Source: Capsicum annuum
Lineage: Eukaryota; Streptophyta; Magnoliopsida; Solanales; Solanaceae
Length of the DNA: 64,000 nt
Reading direction: 5' to 3'
Assembly (NCBI RefSeq): GCF_002878395.1
Contig: NC_061117.1
Location: 224,243,057 to 224,307,056 of the forward strand
Each line of letters starts with the position of its first letter. Position 1 is the first letter of the stretch. Below, piece by piece: positions 48,338-60,662 of the stretch. The translations under genes were made by a program, and so were the position numbers. The notes beneath the pieces are model-generated. The model made no database searches. It had not been told where the DNA came from and saw only the letters and a list, made by a program, of their open reading frames with translations.

Positions 48338-48444
48338 GGAGGATTTTTTTTCCCAAAACAAAAAGAAAAAGAAATTGTTTACTAGTATTTTGAGGAATGA
48401 AAAATGTTGGCTATGAGACTTGGAGGATATTGGAGATGGCTTTG

Positions 48445-48460
48445 ATTTGATATATAGAGG
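48445..48460 (-). promoter_or_regulatory. TATA box of the DUF761-like gene
   Basis: CTCTATATATCAAATC on the minus strand, about 110 bases before the start codon. A pyrimidine-rich leader follows. Confidence 0.55.
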
Positions 48461-48627
48461 TTGATGACATAAAAGAACAATGTAGGGGCCTGGCTAACTT
48501 CATATTTATAACAAAATATAAAGAGTGGAAAAAGGTGATCTAGCCCTTGTCTTTATCAAATTAATAGACCTACCAAGTACGTGTTTGAACTTAGATATAA
48601 TTCATTGATAATTCAAAAAATAAAGGT

Positions 48628-50095
48628 ACTGTGGCCCGTTTCGCCATGAAATTTTTTTCCTTTATTTCAAAAAAAAAAAAAAAAAAATAGAGTTAAAAAT
48701 TATGGTGTTTGGCCATGAAAATTCAAAAAATAACTTCAGAAATTTTTTTTGAAAAGAGAAAACAGGTTTTTGTTGTTTTCACAATTTTCCAACTCCAATT
48801 CCAACTTTTATTATTATTACTACATATAACCCCAATCTTTTAAATTTTTAAATAAAACTCTTCTTATAACATTACTTTTTCAATATTACGTATAAAACAG
48901 TTTTAAAGAATAAGATAATTATAATTTCAAACTTCCGTATCGCTCATGATATATATCTTAACTCGGACATCCATTTCAAGTGCATATCCCATTTTTGCAC
49001 AGTAGGGTTATGAAAATCCACGAGAAGCGACTGGGCGTATTGTATGTGTCGAACTTCATCTGCCTTATAATGATGAAAAGATATTCCCTTAGTCTTTGCC
49101 CAGCTCTTCTTCCAGGGAAACAGTCTTTGATAGCGCTCTTGCCCGACTTTTCGTGATTTGTGGCCTTAAGAGAATCAGGAGATATTTAAATACTATCCTA
49201 ATTAATATATATCTTTTTTTTTCTCATCATTATTTTTATCCCTTATTTATAATTTTCTCCCTTATTTAAGACATTATTTTACTACTAATTTATATTTATA
49301 CCCATAAATATATAAAGTATTATATTTATAATAGAAATATACAAAGTATGTTATATATAAAGTTAATACCATGTATATACCATATACACATATATAAATA
49401 TACAAAGTATGTTATATATGAAGTTTATATCATGTATATACTATATACACACATATATAAAAATACAAAGTATAAAGAAACATACTAAGCATATTTATAT
49501 ATTTGTGGTATATGATATAATATACCATAAATATGCAAAGCATGTTTTACATAAAAATAATTTTGTCACACAGAGTAAAATCTTTCATGTATAAGAAAAT
49601 TAAAGAAATAAATTAGCGGCACCCTAAAATTTAATAACAACTCATCATTTTCTATTTTTTAGGAACGAAAAATGAAGAAAATAAATTAAATAAATTTCTA
49701 AAAAAATAAATTTGTTTGAAAGATAATATTTATTACCTAAAAAACAGGAAGTAGTGATCTGTTAATATAACATCTATCTTTAAAATTTTCAAATATGAGA
49801 AAACGGCTATTAATATAAATATTATATATGTCATAATTGAAATTCATTAAATATGGCCATATATATGTAATTAGTTTTTATAATAGTGGCTAATTGTGTT
49901 CCTTTTTCCATTAGTAGGTAAATTTTAATTGGGTGATTTTGATAGTTTGTAAAAGTTAGGGCATAAAATTATATTTTTAAACGTTTTTTCAAAAGTAAGA
50001 AAAAAATTCAAAAAAGATATGGTCAAACACAACTCCAACTCCAATTTCAACTCCAACTACGAAAAATTTTAGTTTTCATGACCAAACGGTTACTA
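48628..50095. mobile_element. Non-autonomous hAT-like element with captured-looking insert
   Basis: Ends GCCCGTTTCGCCATGAAA and TTTTCATGACCAAACGGTT are inverted, and similarity continues for more than 100 bases (AACTCCAATTCCAAC against its complement on the right). The interior is AT-rich except for 48955-49175, which is GC-richer and keeps open frames. No transposase was found. It is the same family as 15767-16022. No convincing target duplication was found. Confidence 0.65.
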
Positions 50096-50197
50096 CAAGT
50101 AATGAAAATTAAGTTGAAAATAGATATTTAAAATTAAAGTTATATTGAGATTTTTTGCTATGTTCGAGAATCTATTGAAAGTAACCTCTACCTTTTA

Positions 50198-51251
50198 GGG
50201 GTCGTTTAGTAGAATGTATAAGAATAATGTTGAATAAGGTGTATTAGTAATACTTGTATTATTAATGCAAGCATTAGTAATACTGGTATTAGTTATGCAA
50301 GCATTATTTTTAATAGTGTTTGATTTAATATATTAAAAATAATATATGTTTACATATTTTTTATAAAATAATATTTATTTACCGAAATACCTTTTTTATA
50401 TATAAATACCAACAATTCTATACTACTGTGTATACACAACTGTAAGAAAGCGTATGCACTGACAAGCTTCACTGAGAACACCACTACTTTCAAATTCCTC
50501 GTATGCACTGGCAAGCTTTACTGAGAATATTCAATGAATTCATTTGTTCATTGAATGCTTGGATACACCAACATTCCAAAATCTCGTATGCACCAAATTG
50601 CATTGAATATCCAAGCCATTGAATACTCAATTTGGAATGTTGGTGAATGCAAAATGAACAAATGAACCAGGCGAAGCGGATCTTGCCAGCAGCTGGTGTA
50701 TCCAAATATCCAATGAATTCATCTGTTCATTTTCATTGTGCTGTATCCAAACATCCAAATATCCAATGAATTGATTTGTTCATTTTTATTGAGAAAGAAA
50801 TCTAAGAAAGGTATGCAATCTTTAAAATTTAATTTTTACTTCTTCTCTAAATTCACTTTTCTTTGAAAACCTACTTTCACATATTCTCTATATCCAAAAG
50901 ACTTGAAACTGAAATTGATGAAATTTGATCGAAATAAAAAGAAAGAAATCGGAATACAAAAAGATGTTTGATTAAGAAGAAGATGTGGAGAAATGGTGGA
51001 AAAAAGAATTTAGTTATTTTGAAGGGTAAATTTGTCATTTACTAATTCAATGCATGTATTGAAATGCTTTGTATTATTAATACATAAAAAAGAGTTGGTA
51101 TTAATAATACATAGCTCAATACCTAATATAGTGTATAACTAATGTTTTGCATTAGTTATACAATGACAAAAAATGCACCAAACGGAGTATTAATAATACA
51201 TAAGAATAATGCATATATTATTTTGATTAACACACTCCACCAAACGACCCC
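50198..51251. mobile_element. Tourist-like element, 1054 bp, TTA TSD
   Basis: Ends GGGGTCGTTTAGTAGAATGT and (reverse complement of the right end) GGGGTCGTTTGGTGGAGTGT, with TTA on both flanks (50195-50197 and 51252-51254). Inverted similarity continues inward (TAAGAATAATG, GCATTAGT..TAATAC). The middle (about 50440-50800) is a patchwork of direct and inverted subrepeats around CAATGAATTCATTTGTTCAT. No transposase frame is seen. Confidence 0.85.
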
Positions 51252-51339
51252 TTATTATCTTCATACACTCTACCTTCTCAGACTCTGCATATGAAATTAT
51301 GCCGGAAATGTTTTGTTATGTTTGGGCATGCATTTATCT

Positions 51340-51485
51340 AGTTTGATATGTTTTTTCCTTTAATCGAAGGTCTATCGAAAACAAGCTCTCTACATATCAA
51401 AGTCAATATAACGTATGCGGGCAGTTATTTATATCAAACTTTACTTATGAAATTATACTGAATATATTATTATTATATTTATACA
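51340..51485 (+). mobile_element. Degenerate TS-type SINE 3' region
   Basis: CGAAGGTCTATCGAAAACAA, GCTCTCTAC, GTATGCGGGC and CTTATGAAATTATACTGAAT follow the same order as the copies at 47.6 and 61 kb. Confidence 0.55.
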
Positions 51486-52275
51486 CGCATTTAATTTAAA
51501 TAAAATTTGAAATTTCTTCATAACCGATAAGCATAGGACATCATTTTGTTTTTTAAACATTTCTTTAATTTCTCAACTCTAGCGTGACAAGTAACCAGTA
51601 TAGGTGGCACATTATCCTATCCTCACAAATGACAAACCAAGAAGATTTTAGATTTTCACTATCAAGGGGACAAGTGAACATGCCAGAAAGACAAAAAAGA
51701 AATCATACGTCAATTAAAAGGTGAAAAAGAAAATAATTCAATTCTAATTGGACAACTAGTGATAAGAAAATCCACCCCTTTTATGGCTTGCCTTCTTGCT
51801 TTTATTTTTTGTCCTTTGTTTAGGTAAGTATTAATCTCTTAAATTAGGTGTTTACTGATATGGGTGGTCTCCTTATTTCGTTGAGCTTAGTTAGAAAGAA
51901 AAAATATGTTAGCTCAATGACCAAATTTCACATGGTGCCACAGCAAAATCATCTTGATCTGAATGTCCAGCCCTAGACGTGAAATGAGATATAGTGCATT
52001 TGATATTTAGCACATATCAAAATTTCTCAAGAATATATCTCCAAACATACCACAAATGCAAGGGATTGTTTTGTTGCTTTCACTTCAAAAAGGGAGAGGC
52101 CTTCACTTTTGGTGTTTTTATGGTCCCCCTTCTTGCTTCTCACTATGTTGCTCTTTTGTTTTTTTTATCTTTAAACAAGAAAGAATAGTCAACAGCCTAC
52201 AAACTTTTTGAACCAAAAGCAAAATAGATGAGTCTACCTACTAGGTAGGGCACTTTGGCTTTTGAAAGTTGTCAT
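51486..52275. other. Intergenic DNA
   Basis: No gene was recognised. The 64-codon plus-strand open frame at 51994-52188 has no recognisable domain. Confidence 0.4.
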
Positions 52276-52279
52276 CCTA

Positions 52280-52595
52280 TAGTCATGCTATTTCAATGTC
52301 GAGAGGGAGGATTCTCCAAGTCTTATAGACAAACCACTAGTCAATTCCCGAACCAATAAGGGAATCTAACACCCGTTCACCGCTAGGTTCAGCTGGAACA
52401 TGGACGCAGAACCCAAATGGGAATGAACCTGAACTTTGATAACATGTAAAAATATGACATCTAAGTCTAACTCGATCCCAAATGCTAGCTCAAGAGGAAA
52501 GAATTGCCAAATCCATATAACCAAACCGTCAATCTATTCCCCAACTAATGCGGGACTCTAACCCACTCTAACAGTAATAAAGTTTATCCAAATTG
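52280..52595. repeat. Dispersed repeat with internal duplication
   Basis: Two diverged halves each hold a GAxxATT..CCAA..C..ATA..CAAACC pattern, a CAATTCCC or TATTCCCC AAC block and GGGAATCTAACACCC or GGGACTCTAACCCAC. Flanking phrases such as ACATGTAAAAATATGACATC suggest a retroelement remnant. The family is unknown. Confidence 0.5.
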
Positions 52596-52991
52596 TTGTC
52601 CACTTTTGGACATTTCAACTCATAGCCATTGCTTTCATTCAGACTAAAGAATACAATTCTAGAATGAAAGAGCTGTTAGAAAACACCTTTGTTTTATGCA
52701 TCCCCTGCTTCCAGGTAATTCCATACATAATGTTCTGAGAACAGTTGCTTGTTCTCCCCATGTCTACAAGAAGCTATATTTGGAGATGAAAGCAATCTAG
52801 TGTATGCACTGACTAAAGAAAGTTAAAAAAACAACCGGAATAGTACGCCGACCAATCATCAGGGGTCAACATTCAGTGAAAACTATAAATAGGAGCTCAA
52901 TCTAGTACATAAATTACGTGTTTGATTAAAGACAACACAGGATAGGCAAGAAACTAACCGAATTATGGATGACAATTTTGTATGTATAGAG

Positions 52992-55900
52992 TTAGTATGT
53001 AGGGAACTTTGGATCGACATTGTGAGCCCATGACTCTAAGCCCCCTATTATATCCTTAGCTGAACTGAAACCCAATTTGTGAAGCAATTCAACAGCCCTT
53101 TGTGAATCATTGCCTCTTCTGCATATTACAAACAGAGAAGCACTTGAACCACTGTCGAGTGAGTCTTTCTTTGCCTCTTTTTCCAACGAGGCAGATATTT
53201 CAGGCAATCTATCTTCCAACGTGGATAGAGGTATGTTGATAGAGTTGGGAAGTGAAACAATCTTATAGTGATGAGCAGGTCGAACATCCACTAATACATG
53301 TGTTTCTCCCTCCGTCACTTTCTCACTGTACTCTGTGCTGCTAATTCGAGCATCCACAGAAAGAAGGTTCAACTTCAATGGACCCTGAAACAATGATCAG
53401 TTGCACGATGAGCCACACGTGAATGCTTTCACTATGTCTTTAGTTGTATACAGAAACGATACAGAGGTTAGGACAAAGGGCAACAAATATCAGATACAAT
53501 TGAAAAGTTGTAAAAACGAAATGCACCGGCGATAGCGGAGTTTGAGTGAACTTTTCATAGTCGAAATCCAGAAATGTCTGCCTTGTCAATACTGCATGAT
53601 CTCCACAAGCTTCACACTGCAATGACCTTCCACGAAGTTTGACCTAAATTTGCAAGCGATATGATGATCTGAGATGATGACTATGCCAAGAGAATTGAGC
53701 AACGAAAAAGATATGTTGCGGAACATAGGAAAACGGATATATTTTTTTTTGATAAGTAATAAATTTCATTAAAGAAAGGGCAAAAGCTTGCCCGTATACA
53801 AGAAGCATACGAAAATAAAATATTGAAAGAAGATATTCCAAATAAGTTTACAATACATGCAAGAGATTGTGAAAGTCCTGATTGAATCAAAAAATAGGCA
53901 TTTCGCACAAAATAGATTAGATCATTAGATATATGATATGGTTGTCTTTGAGAGTTTAAGTGGAGAAAGACATGTATCGAAAGCATTTGTAGACTATCTA
54001 CTTCGAAAAATCTTTTTTCATTTTTAACGTTTTGAGATATATTTTTTTCATTGAGTTCTGAAGTTTAACTGTTTTCAAATCCTACTTACTATCTACGGAA
54101 GAGAAAATGTCTACACCAAAAAAATTTACAATCATGCTTAATAGGATGCCAAAAACAAAAACTGCATTTTTTGTTTTTTATCTAAATTTGTTTTTTAGCT
54201 CTCTGCTTAATAGGATGCCAAAAACAAAAACTGCAATTTTACAAAGAATAAAAGTGACAGGAAGTATGAGAAATTAGAATATCAAACACACATTACGAAA
54301 TCGGCCTGATACAGCATCCAGAAGAAGCATTCTCCCAGAGAGTGGTTCTCCAACCAAGCTAGCAACCTTTATGGCCTCTAAGGCTTGAAGACATCCAATA
54401 ACACCTGGAACTGAAGTGAAGGGGAAAAATAAAACTGAGAGAAGGATATAAAGTAAATATCAAACTGGAAACATCATATGTTTCAAGACAACGTAAATCC
54501 TACACATAAAAACAGAAAATAGTTCCACTCCAAAAAAGTTTCCAGGCTTGGCATGGCATCAATACATTCCTCTCCAAGTCTCTAAGAAAATTTCACATGT
54601 AAGAGATATAATATGAGATAATCTAGGAATCCAGACACTTCTTGTAAAAGGAAAAGACTTTATATGGTTATTTGGAGAGATAAACAACTTACCAACTCCC
54701 AGTACTCCGCTGTCGGCACATCTCTGACAAGCATTTGTGGGTGGAGGAGTTGGAAATAGGCATCGATAGCATGGACCTCCATTGTAATTGTAGACTGTCA
54801 GCTGCATAAACCATTCAGAGCATAGAGTTACCAATCAATTTAAAGTCTTACGGAGACACAAAAGCTCTGGGAATGATGAATGCTATCCGCAAATGTACCT
54901 GCCCTTCTAGTCCTAGAGCAGCTCCAGATACAAGAGGCTGTTAATACAAATAAGCCAGTTATCAGATAAATAAACCAACATTCAAATGAACTTAACATCC
55001 AATTCCACACTTGCACTATGAGCTTAGTATCTGTACGTCTAGGCAACAATATTCAATACCATATCACATGATCATACCATTAAAGAAGTTTATGAAAAAA
55101 CTGTCTGTTAGATTAAAACGTGAAAGCTCCTGGAATAAAAAATCCAAAGGAAGGAAAGGTTATTGCATCCAAAGGCAATTGTATTGTGCATCATTGTTAC
55201 CATAAAAATTTGTACAAAACGGGAACATCACAAGAAGCAGCTAAAGCTTTCCAGTAACTGTCAAAGAAAGAAACAGCTAACCTTCCCAAGTACAACGCAA
55301 CAATCATTGATCATGTAGCGGCTTGGAGCATTGTCTGTTGCATCAACTACCACATCATATCTGAGAAAGATCATTAAGCAAGCAAAATGTCAAAATCACC
55401 GCACTACTAAAGCAAAAGAGGAAACTGAACCAACCAAAAACATCAAAAGAGACACATATAGGGAATAAAATCATACAGCCATATATAAATAGGTGTTACT
55501 AAACCATACTTGCTCACAATCTCTAAGGCATTGGACGTGCGGAATGCTTCTTTATGCTCCACAATCTGAGTGGAGGAGTTGATCCTGACGCAAATAGAAC
55601 ATTAAATGCAAGTTCATTGGTAGAAAAAAATTACTCTATCCGCGACTTACGAGCGACAAGCATCAGCAGCTGACTCTACTTTTGACTTTCCAATATATGC
55701 TTCAGTATGTATTATCTGGAATACAATGTCAACACCATAGCCAATAAGCTTATTAACACAAATGGCTAAAATTTCAAAATCACTTGGAAAAAACAGCATG
55801 CATCAAATTCAATAGCCAGCGCATAAAACACTACCTGCCTCTGCAGATTGTTAAGTTCCACTATATCATGATCAACGATACCTATTCGACCTGCAAAAGA

Positions 55901-57929
55901 CCGGAATAAAAACATGATTCCTAACAACTCTTACAACAGAGCTGCAAAAGTTGTGAAAGTATACAAAGTGACCTAACGGCATTGCATAGTTGAAAATTCT
56001 TCAAAAAAAAATATGTTAATGCTAAAGTTTAAATCTATTGTCAAAAAGAATATTCCCGCTATATTCACTACGTTCTGTTTGGATGGTTGTTCCCTATTGT
56101 TTCATAACGTATTGTATTGTATTGTATTGTATTGTTTAATGAATACAACGTATGGGTAGATTATATCATTTTCCATCAGTATATAATGTCACACATCAAA
56201 AATTTGAAGGATAAACTTACAAAAAAAAAAATATGGTACGAGTAGAGCTACTAAAATAAGATTATTAAATAAGAAGTAAATACAAACTGAGAAAAAGAAA
56301 CATCATAACCACATGGTCACACCGAATTGGTTGTCACACAAAATGAAACCTTTTGTCATTACCTTACATGGACTTAACGATGTGATACAATAAAATCTAA
56401 GTAAGAATGAAACCAAAGATATATTTAAACTAACAGCACAATACAATTCAATAAGTAACAACCATCCAAACAAGTTGTAACTCAATCCGAGAACAGAAAG
56501 AAAACTGGACTCAAATTAACATATCTTACCAACTCCACAAGCAGCAAGATATAGTAAAGCAGGTGATCCTAAACCTCCAGCTCCAATAACCAAAACTGAA
56601 GATTTCAATAGATTCGCCTGACCTAATTTCCAACAATAAATCTCACTTATCAAACAAAAATAGTTGTTTATTGATTTAAATTATCAAAAGCACACCTAAA
56701 ATATCCCGATTTTTAAATTTCATACCTGAACGATAAGGTGTGCAAGTTTCCTACATAGACTATCACTAACTATTCATCAAAACATACCTCAATTATTAAT
56801 TATTCACTTTTCCTACCTGAACTCAAGTTCAGGTATGAAACTCAAACAATTAATCGTTAGAGGTATGTTTTGATAAATAGATAGGAAGCTCACACGTCTG
56901 ATAGTTCTTATGAAACTCAAACAATTAATCGTTAGAGGTATGTATTGATAAATAGTCGGAGATATTTCAGATAAGAAAACTCGCACATATGATAGTTTAG
57001 GTATAAAACTCAAAAAATTAATTGTTAAGAGGCATGTTTTGAAAAATAGTCAATGATAGTTTAGATAGAAAACTCACACATCTGATAGTTCTGATATAAA
57101 ACTCAAAAAATCTAGATATTTTATGTTTGTTTCCTACCTGAACTATCACTGATTATTCATCAAAACACAACTCAACTTTAATTATTCACTCAAACAATTA
57201 ATCGTTAGAGGTATGTTTTGATAATTAGTTTGTGACAATTCATATAGGAAACTCAACTCACACGTCCAATAGTTCAGGTATAAAACTCAAAAAAACTAGA
57301 TATTTTAGGTGTGTTTCCTACCTGAACTATCACCGATTATTCATCAAAACACAACTCAACTTTAATTATTCACTCAAACATTTAATCGTTAGAGGTATAT
57401 TTTGATAATTAGTCTGTGACAATTCATATAGGAAACTCAACTCACATGGCTGATAGTTCAGGTATAAAACTCAAAAAAACTAATATTTTAGGTGTGTTTC
57501 CTACCTGAACTATCACCGATTATTCATCAAAACATACCTCAAATATTAATTATTCACTCAAACAATTAATAGTTAGTGATCAGTCATAGTTCAGATAGGA
57601 AACTCACAGGTCTGATAGTTCATGTATAAAACTCAAAAAAAAAAAACTAAATATAATTTAGGTGCATTTTTAACAATGCTCACCGAACCTTGAACGCCAA
57701 ATGAAGGAAGCAATAGGTGCCGACTGTATCTATAAATCATATCGGGAGATAAGCCATTTGAATTCCCTAAATTTCCATTGGAGAGTGATGATGCAGTATT
57801 TGAATTGAGTTCAAGCTGATGAAGTTGAGCTTCCAGAGACGATATTTGTTGCTCTATATTTAATTTTTTTGACTTCAAGGAATCGATTTCCTGGCGAATA
57901 CGAGTTGCTTCGACGCTATTGGAATCCAT
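52992..57929 (-). CDS. CNX5: Adenylyltransferase and sulfurtransferase MOCS3 (UBA4/CNX5)
   Basis: Cytosolic E1-like enzyme. It adenylates the C-terminal Gly of MOCS2A/CNX7 and URM1, then loads sulfur from its rhodanese domain, serving molybdenum-cofactor synthesis and tRNA wobble-uridine thiolation. Exons 5' to 3' (minus strand): 57929-57689, 56622-56530, 55890-55835, 55715-55651, 55584-55510, 55360-55282, 54937-54899, 54801-54693, 54410-54292, 53643-53527, 53384-52992. They join in frame to 461 residues, the usual length for plants. An N-terminal coiled coil (about 5-45) precedes the E1 fold with GAGGLGS (94-100). Zinc cysteines are C227/C230 (CYRC) and C302/C305 (CEAC), with a candidate catalytic Cys among C241/C244. 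The rhodanese active site is C419 in CRRGND. The start [10 protein letters not shown] is preferred over an upstream in-frame Met 39 residues away because plant homologues begin near here. Confidence 0.95.
53743..53990 (-). mobile_element. LINE-like 3' fragment in CNX5 intron 10
   Basis: TTTTTGATAAGTAATAAATT, TCATTAAAGAAAGGGCAAAA and GCTTGCCCGTATACAAGAAG are the reverse of a common Solanaceae LINE tail (CTTGTATACGGGCAAGC...TTATCAAAAA). The body beyond about 53850 is not recognisable. Confidence 0.55.
56074..56478. mobile_element. MITE with TGTTTGGATGGTTGTT ends in CNX5 intron 2
   Basis: The left end TGTTTGGATGGTTGTTCCCT and the right end AGTAACAACCATCCAAACAA are inverted. A (GTATT)5 run (56109-56134) at the left is mirrored by CAATACAATTC at the right. 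It is a common Solanaceae non-autonomous element type. Confidence 0.75.
56680..57655. repeat. Tandem array of ~184-bp hairpin-bearing units in CNX5 intron 1
   Basis: TTCCTACCTGAACTATCAC recurs at about 57131, 57315 and 57498 (periods 184 and 183), with less regular copies from 56680. Units carry TTATTCATCAAAACA, CAAACAATTAATCGTTAGAG and GTATGTTTTGATAA, and at 56813-56838 a near-perfect palindrome CCTGAACTCAAGTTCAGG. Core words are shared with the HISN4 array. Confidence 0.88.
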
Positions 57930-59080
57930 CAAAGAAGCTAAGGAAGAATTTGAATATAGCGAAACAGAGGGACTAAGGATATTAGGTAACTTATAAACCC
58001 TATCGACCCCATATCCCTTTGAAAAAAAAAACGGAAAATTATGCAAATACCCAATTTATATTTCTAATATTACAAAAAATTTCAACTTCCTAAACATATT
58101 ACAAAAATTTTAATGTATACGCAGAATGTCATGTATACGTTGGGTATGTTATATATATTAATAGGGATAGAGTAAAATAATTAAAAAAGTGAAAGAGAAT
58201 GTAATTACTGTTGGTATTTAAGTTATTTATAAAAAAAAAATGATATAACTCTTTGGACAAAGGTTTTAAATTTAAAAAAAGAAAATGTTTAATTGATTAT
58301 TTACGTGAGTTGAAAAAATATCATAAACATATGCCTTTATTTATCATACTTATACAATCTCATTCCTTTTATTTGATGTGTGATTAAAAAAATATATTTG
58401 AAGCTAATTATGTATCTTTATAAAAAGAAATGTATCTTTTTTTAATATATTATGTATCTCAATAGATCCAAAATATATTAAATACTAATTATGCTTTTTT
58501 ATATAAAAAAAATATATCTTCGTGTATTAGAAATTAATTATGCATCTCAATAAATCTAAAATTAATATTTTTAATAATTATATAGAATATTAAATTTTCT
58601 TTAATAAAGTTTTAAACTATCAAGATTTTATGTTGTTTACCCTAAGTTATTTACATAATCTAAATATTAAGATATATACCTCTACATATTAAAAAATATA
58701 TATAGATACACCATTGCACTTAATAGAAGTGCAAGAAAGCAAATTGAGATGAATTAGACGGGGTAATATGAATTAAATTAATAAATGAGGGAGTATAGAT
58801 TTTAATTTATGTTACTTGAACTCTTTAGAAATATTATTTTATTTATGTTAAATTTTTTGAAAATTACTCTATTTTTAAATGGTGTAGTACGGATTAGATG
58901 ATGTTTTTGAAACTTTCAAACAATATATGTTCCAATTACATTATTTGTGTATTTTATAACTTTTAGTATCTATTGATTATTATTTATTTTATCATGACTC
59001 TAGATAAGATATGTAATATTTTGTAAATATTTAACAAGATGAAATGAATTGAATTAAATGCATTGAGCTAATAAATACAC
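57930..59080. other. CNX5 upstream region and AT-rich intergenic DNA
   Basis: Very AT-rich. A dispersed repeat relative of 22925-23170 lies at 58385-58645 (GCTAATTATGTATCT, TATGTATCTCAATAGATC, ATTTTATGTTGTTTACC). No gene was seen. Confidence 0.5.
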
Positions 59081-59081
59081 T

Positions 59082-59340
59082 CTTCGTTTCCTTTTACTTA
59101 TTACTAATTTTCTAATTGAAATTTTATTTTTACTTGTTATTTTTGACATGTCAAGAAAAAATAATTTTTTTTTTCTTATTTATCCTTAGCTTTAATTGTC
59201 TTTTCTTCCAATTAATTTTAAAACATAATATAAACACCATTTAATAAGAATATTATGATAAAATGATCATGTTATTAATTATTTTTCTTAATAAATATGT
59301 CATCTCAATTCATAACGATTAAAGCTGAACGAAGAAAGTA
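59082..59340. mobile_element. Stowaway-like MITE
   Basis: The left end CACTCTTCGTTTCCTTTTAC and the right end AACGAAGAAAG are inverted, with TA on both sides. About 255 bp, AT-rich. Confidence 0.6.
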
Positions 59341-59429
59341 AGTAAATCGACATTCAATTTTCTCCTATATTAGAAGCCACAGTATGGCACGTGAAGCAGA
59401 GACGAGACCGTCGACATGTCTATTTGTCG

Positions 59430-60318
59430 ACCTCTTCATAATTTTATTATATCAGTCTTAATTAGTTATTATATGTCATTTACATATTAGAAAAATAATA
59501 ATATTTAATAAAAAATAAAATAGACATTTATACCATGTTTGTTGCTATTACTTCAACCGTAGTTTTACTATATCACTTCTAATTAATTATTATAAATCAT
59601 CTAAATATTAAAAATTTAATAATATTTTATAAAAAAAAATAGACATAAAATGATAAATTAACTCTTGATGTTTTGAATTAATTTTGTTATATCACTTCTA
59701 ATTAATTACTATGAGTCATTTAAGACATACCAACTTCGCTACTTCAATCGTGGTGTTTGATTGACTCTCAAAATTATATCAATATCGATTAAATTAAAAT
59801 AGAAGAAAAATTAGTATAGATCATAATAATTAAAAATTTAAATTATTTTTAAAATATAATATACTATTCCACAAAAGTTTGAACAATGAGAGTATTATAA
59901 ATTAACTAAAAGCTTAAAATAACAAATTAAGATGTCAACAAATATTATAAATTATAATAGTTAACAATTTAAAAGATCTAAGAAAATAATTAACCTGTTA
60001 TATATTTTAAAAAATCTATTAGTTAAAAGGTACATAAAAAGTATTATAAATGACAATAATTAACAATTTAAAATATTTAAAAAGTAATTAATTTGTTATA
60101 TATTCAAAAAAAAAATACGTAAAAAATATACTAATTACAATAATTAACAATTTTAAAAAATTTTAAAACATAAAATATTTGATTGATTTCCAAAATTTTA
60201 TGAGTATCATATTAACAACTTAAAATATTCTTATACAAATTTTACTAATATAAATATAATAATATATATCTAATTAAGTATCATATTAAACCCGTGCGTA
60301 GTACGAAATAACCAAGTA
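59430..60318. repeat. AT-rich dispersed repeat, copy A (possible Helitron remnant)
   Basis: Internal subrepeats of TATAAATTATAATAGTTAAC, AACAATTTAAAA and TTGTTATATATT type. It ends AACCCGTGCGTAGTACG, a small palindrome like Helitron 3' hairpins. An inverted relative lies at 63100-64000. Confidence 0.5.
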
Positions 60319-60544
60319 GTATATTTATATTTAAATGCGTTGATCGAATTATGATTTCAAGAGCTAATTTTAACGATATATATTAATATTTTTTATACTG
60401 ATGGTGCAATAGATGTGTGATGAGGCAATGTAATGATCCGCCACGTTTTGGGACAAGTGCTATGTGTTTAAAGTTCATAAGCTGTGTACAAAGGCACTCT
60501 TCTTCCACTTGCCAAACGTCTACATGCTAAAAAAAAAAAAAAAA

Positions 60545-60571
60545 GGAAGAAGAAGAAGAAGAAGAAGAATT
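60545..60571 (+). repeat. (GAA)n microsatellite
   Basis: About seven GAA or GAAGAA units after an A run, about 90 bases before the start codon of the small gene. Confidence 0.85.
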
Positions 60572-60662
60572 GTTCTATGTTAAAAGAACTGATCACTTTT
60601 TTGTAACTTGATTGTGAAATTGCTATTGAAATCAGGTGAAGTTAGAAGGAGCATCCATTAAT

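Noticed and set aside
48338..48361. Eight-residue N-terminal extension of the DUF761-like protein
   Set aside because: It depends on a TTG start. The ATG at 48337 has a better context and a suitable leader.
49409..49594. 61-codon plus-strand open frame
   Set aside because: Low-complexity Ile/Tyr/Lys sequence from AT-rich transposon interior.
57930..58046. Upstream in-frame Met giving CNX5 a 39-residue N-terminal extension
   Set aside because: The protein is cytosolic in known species and homologues begin near [10 protein letters not shown]. The upstream segment is not conserved as far as I can recall.
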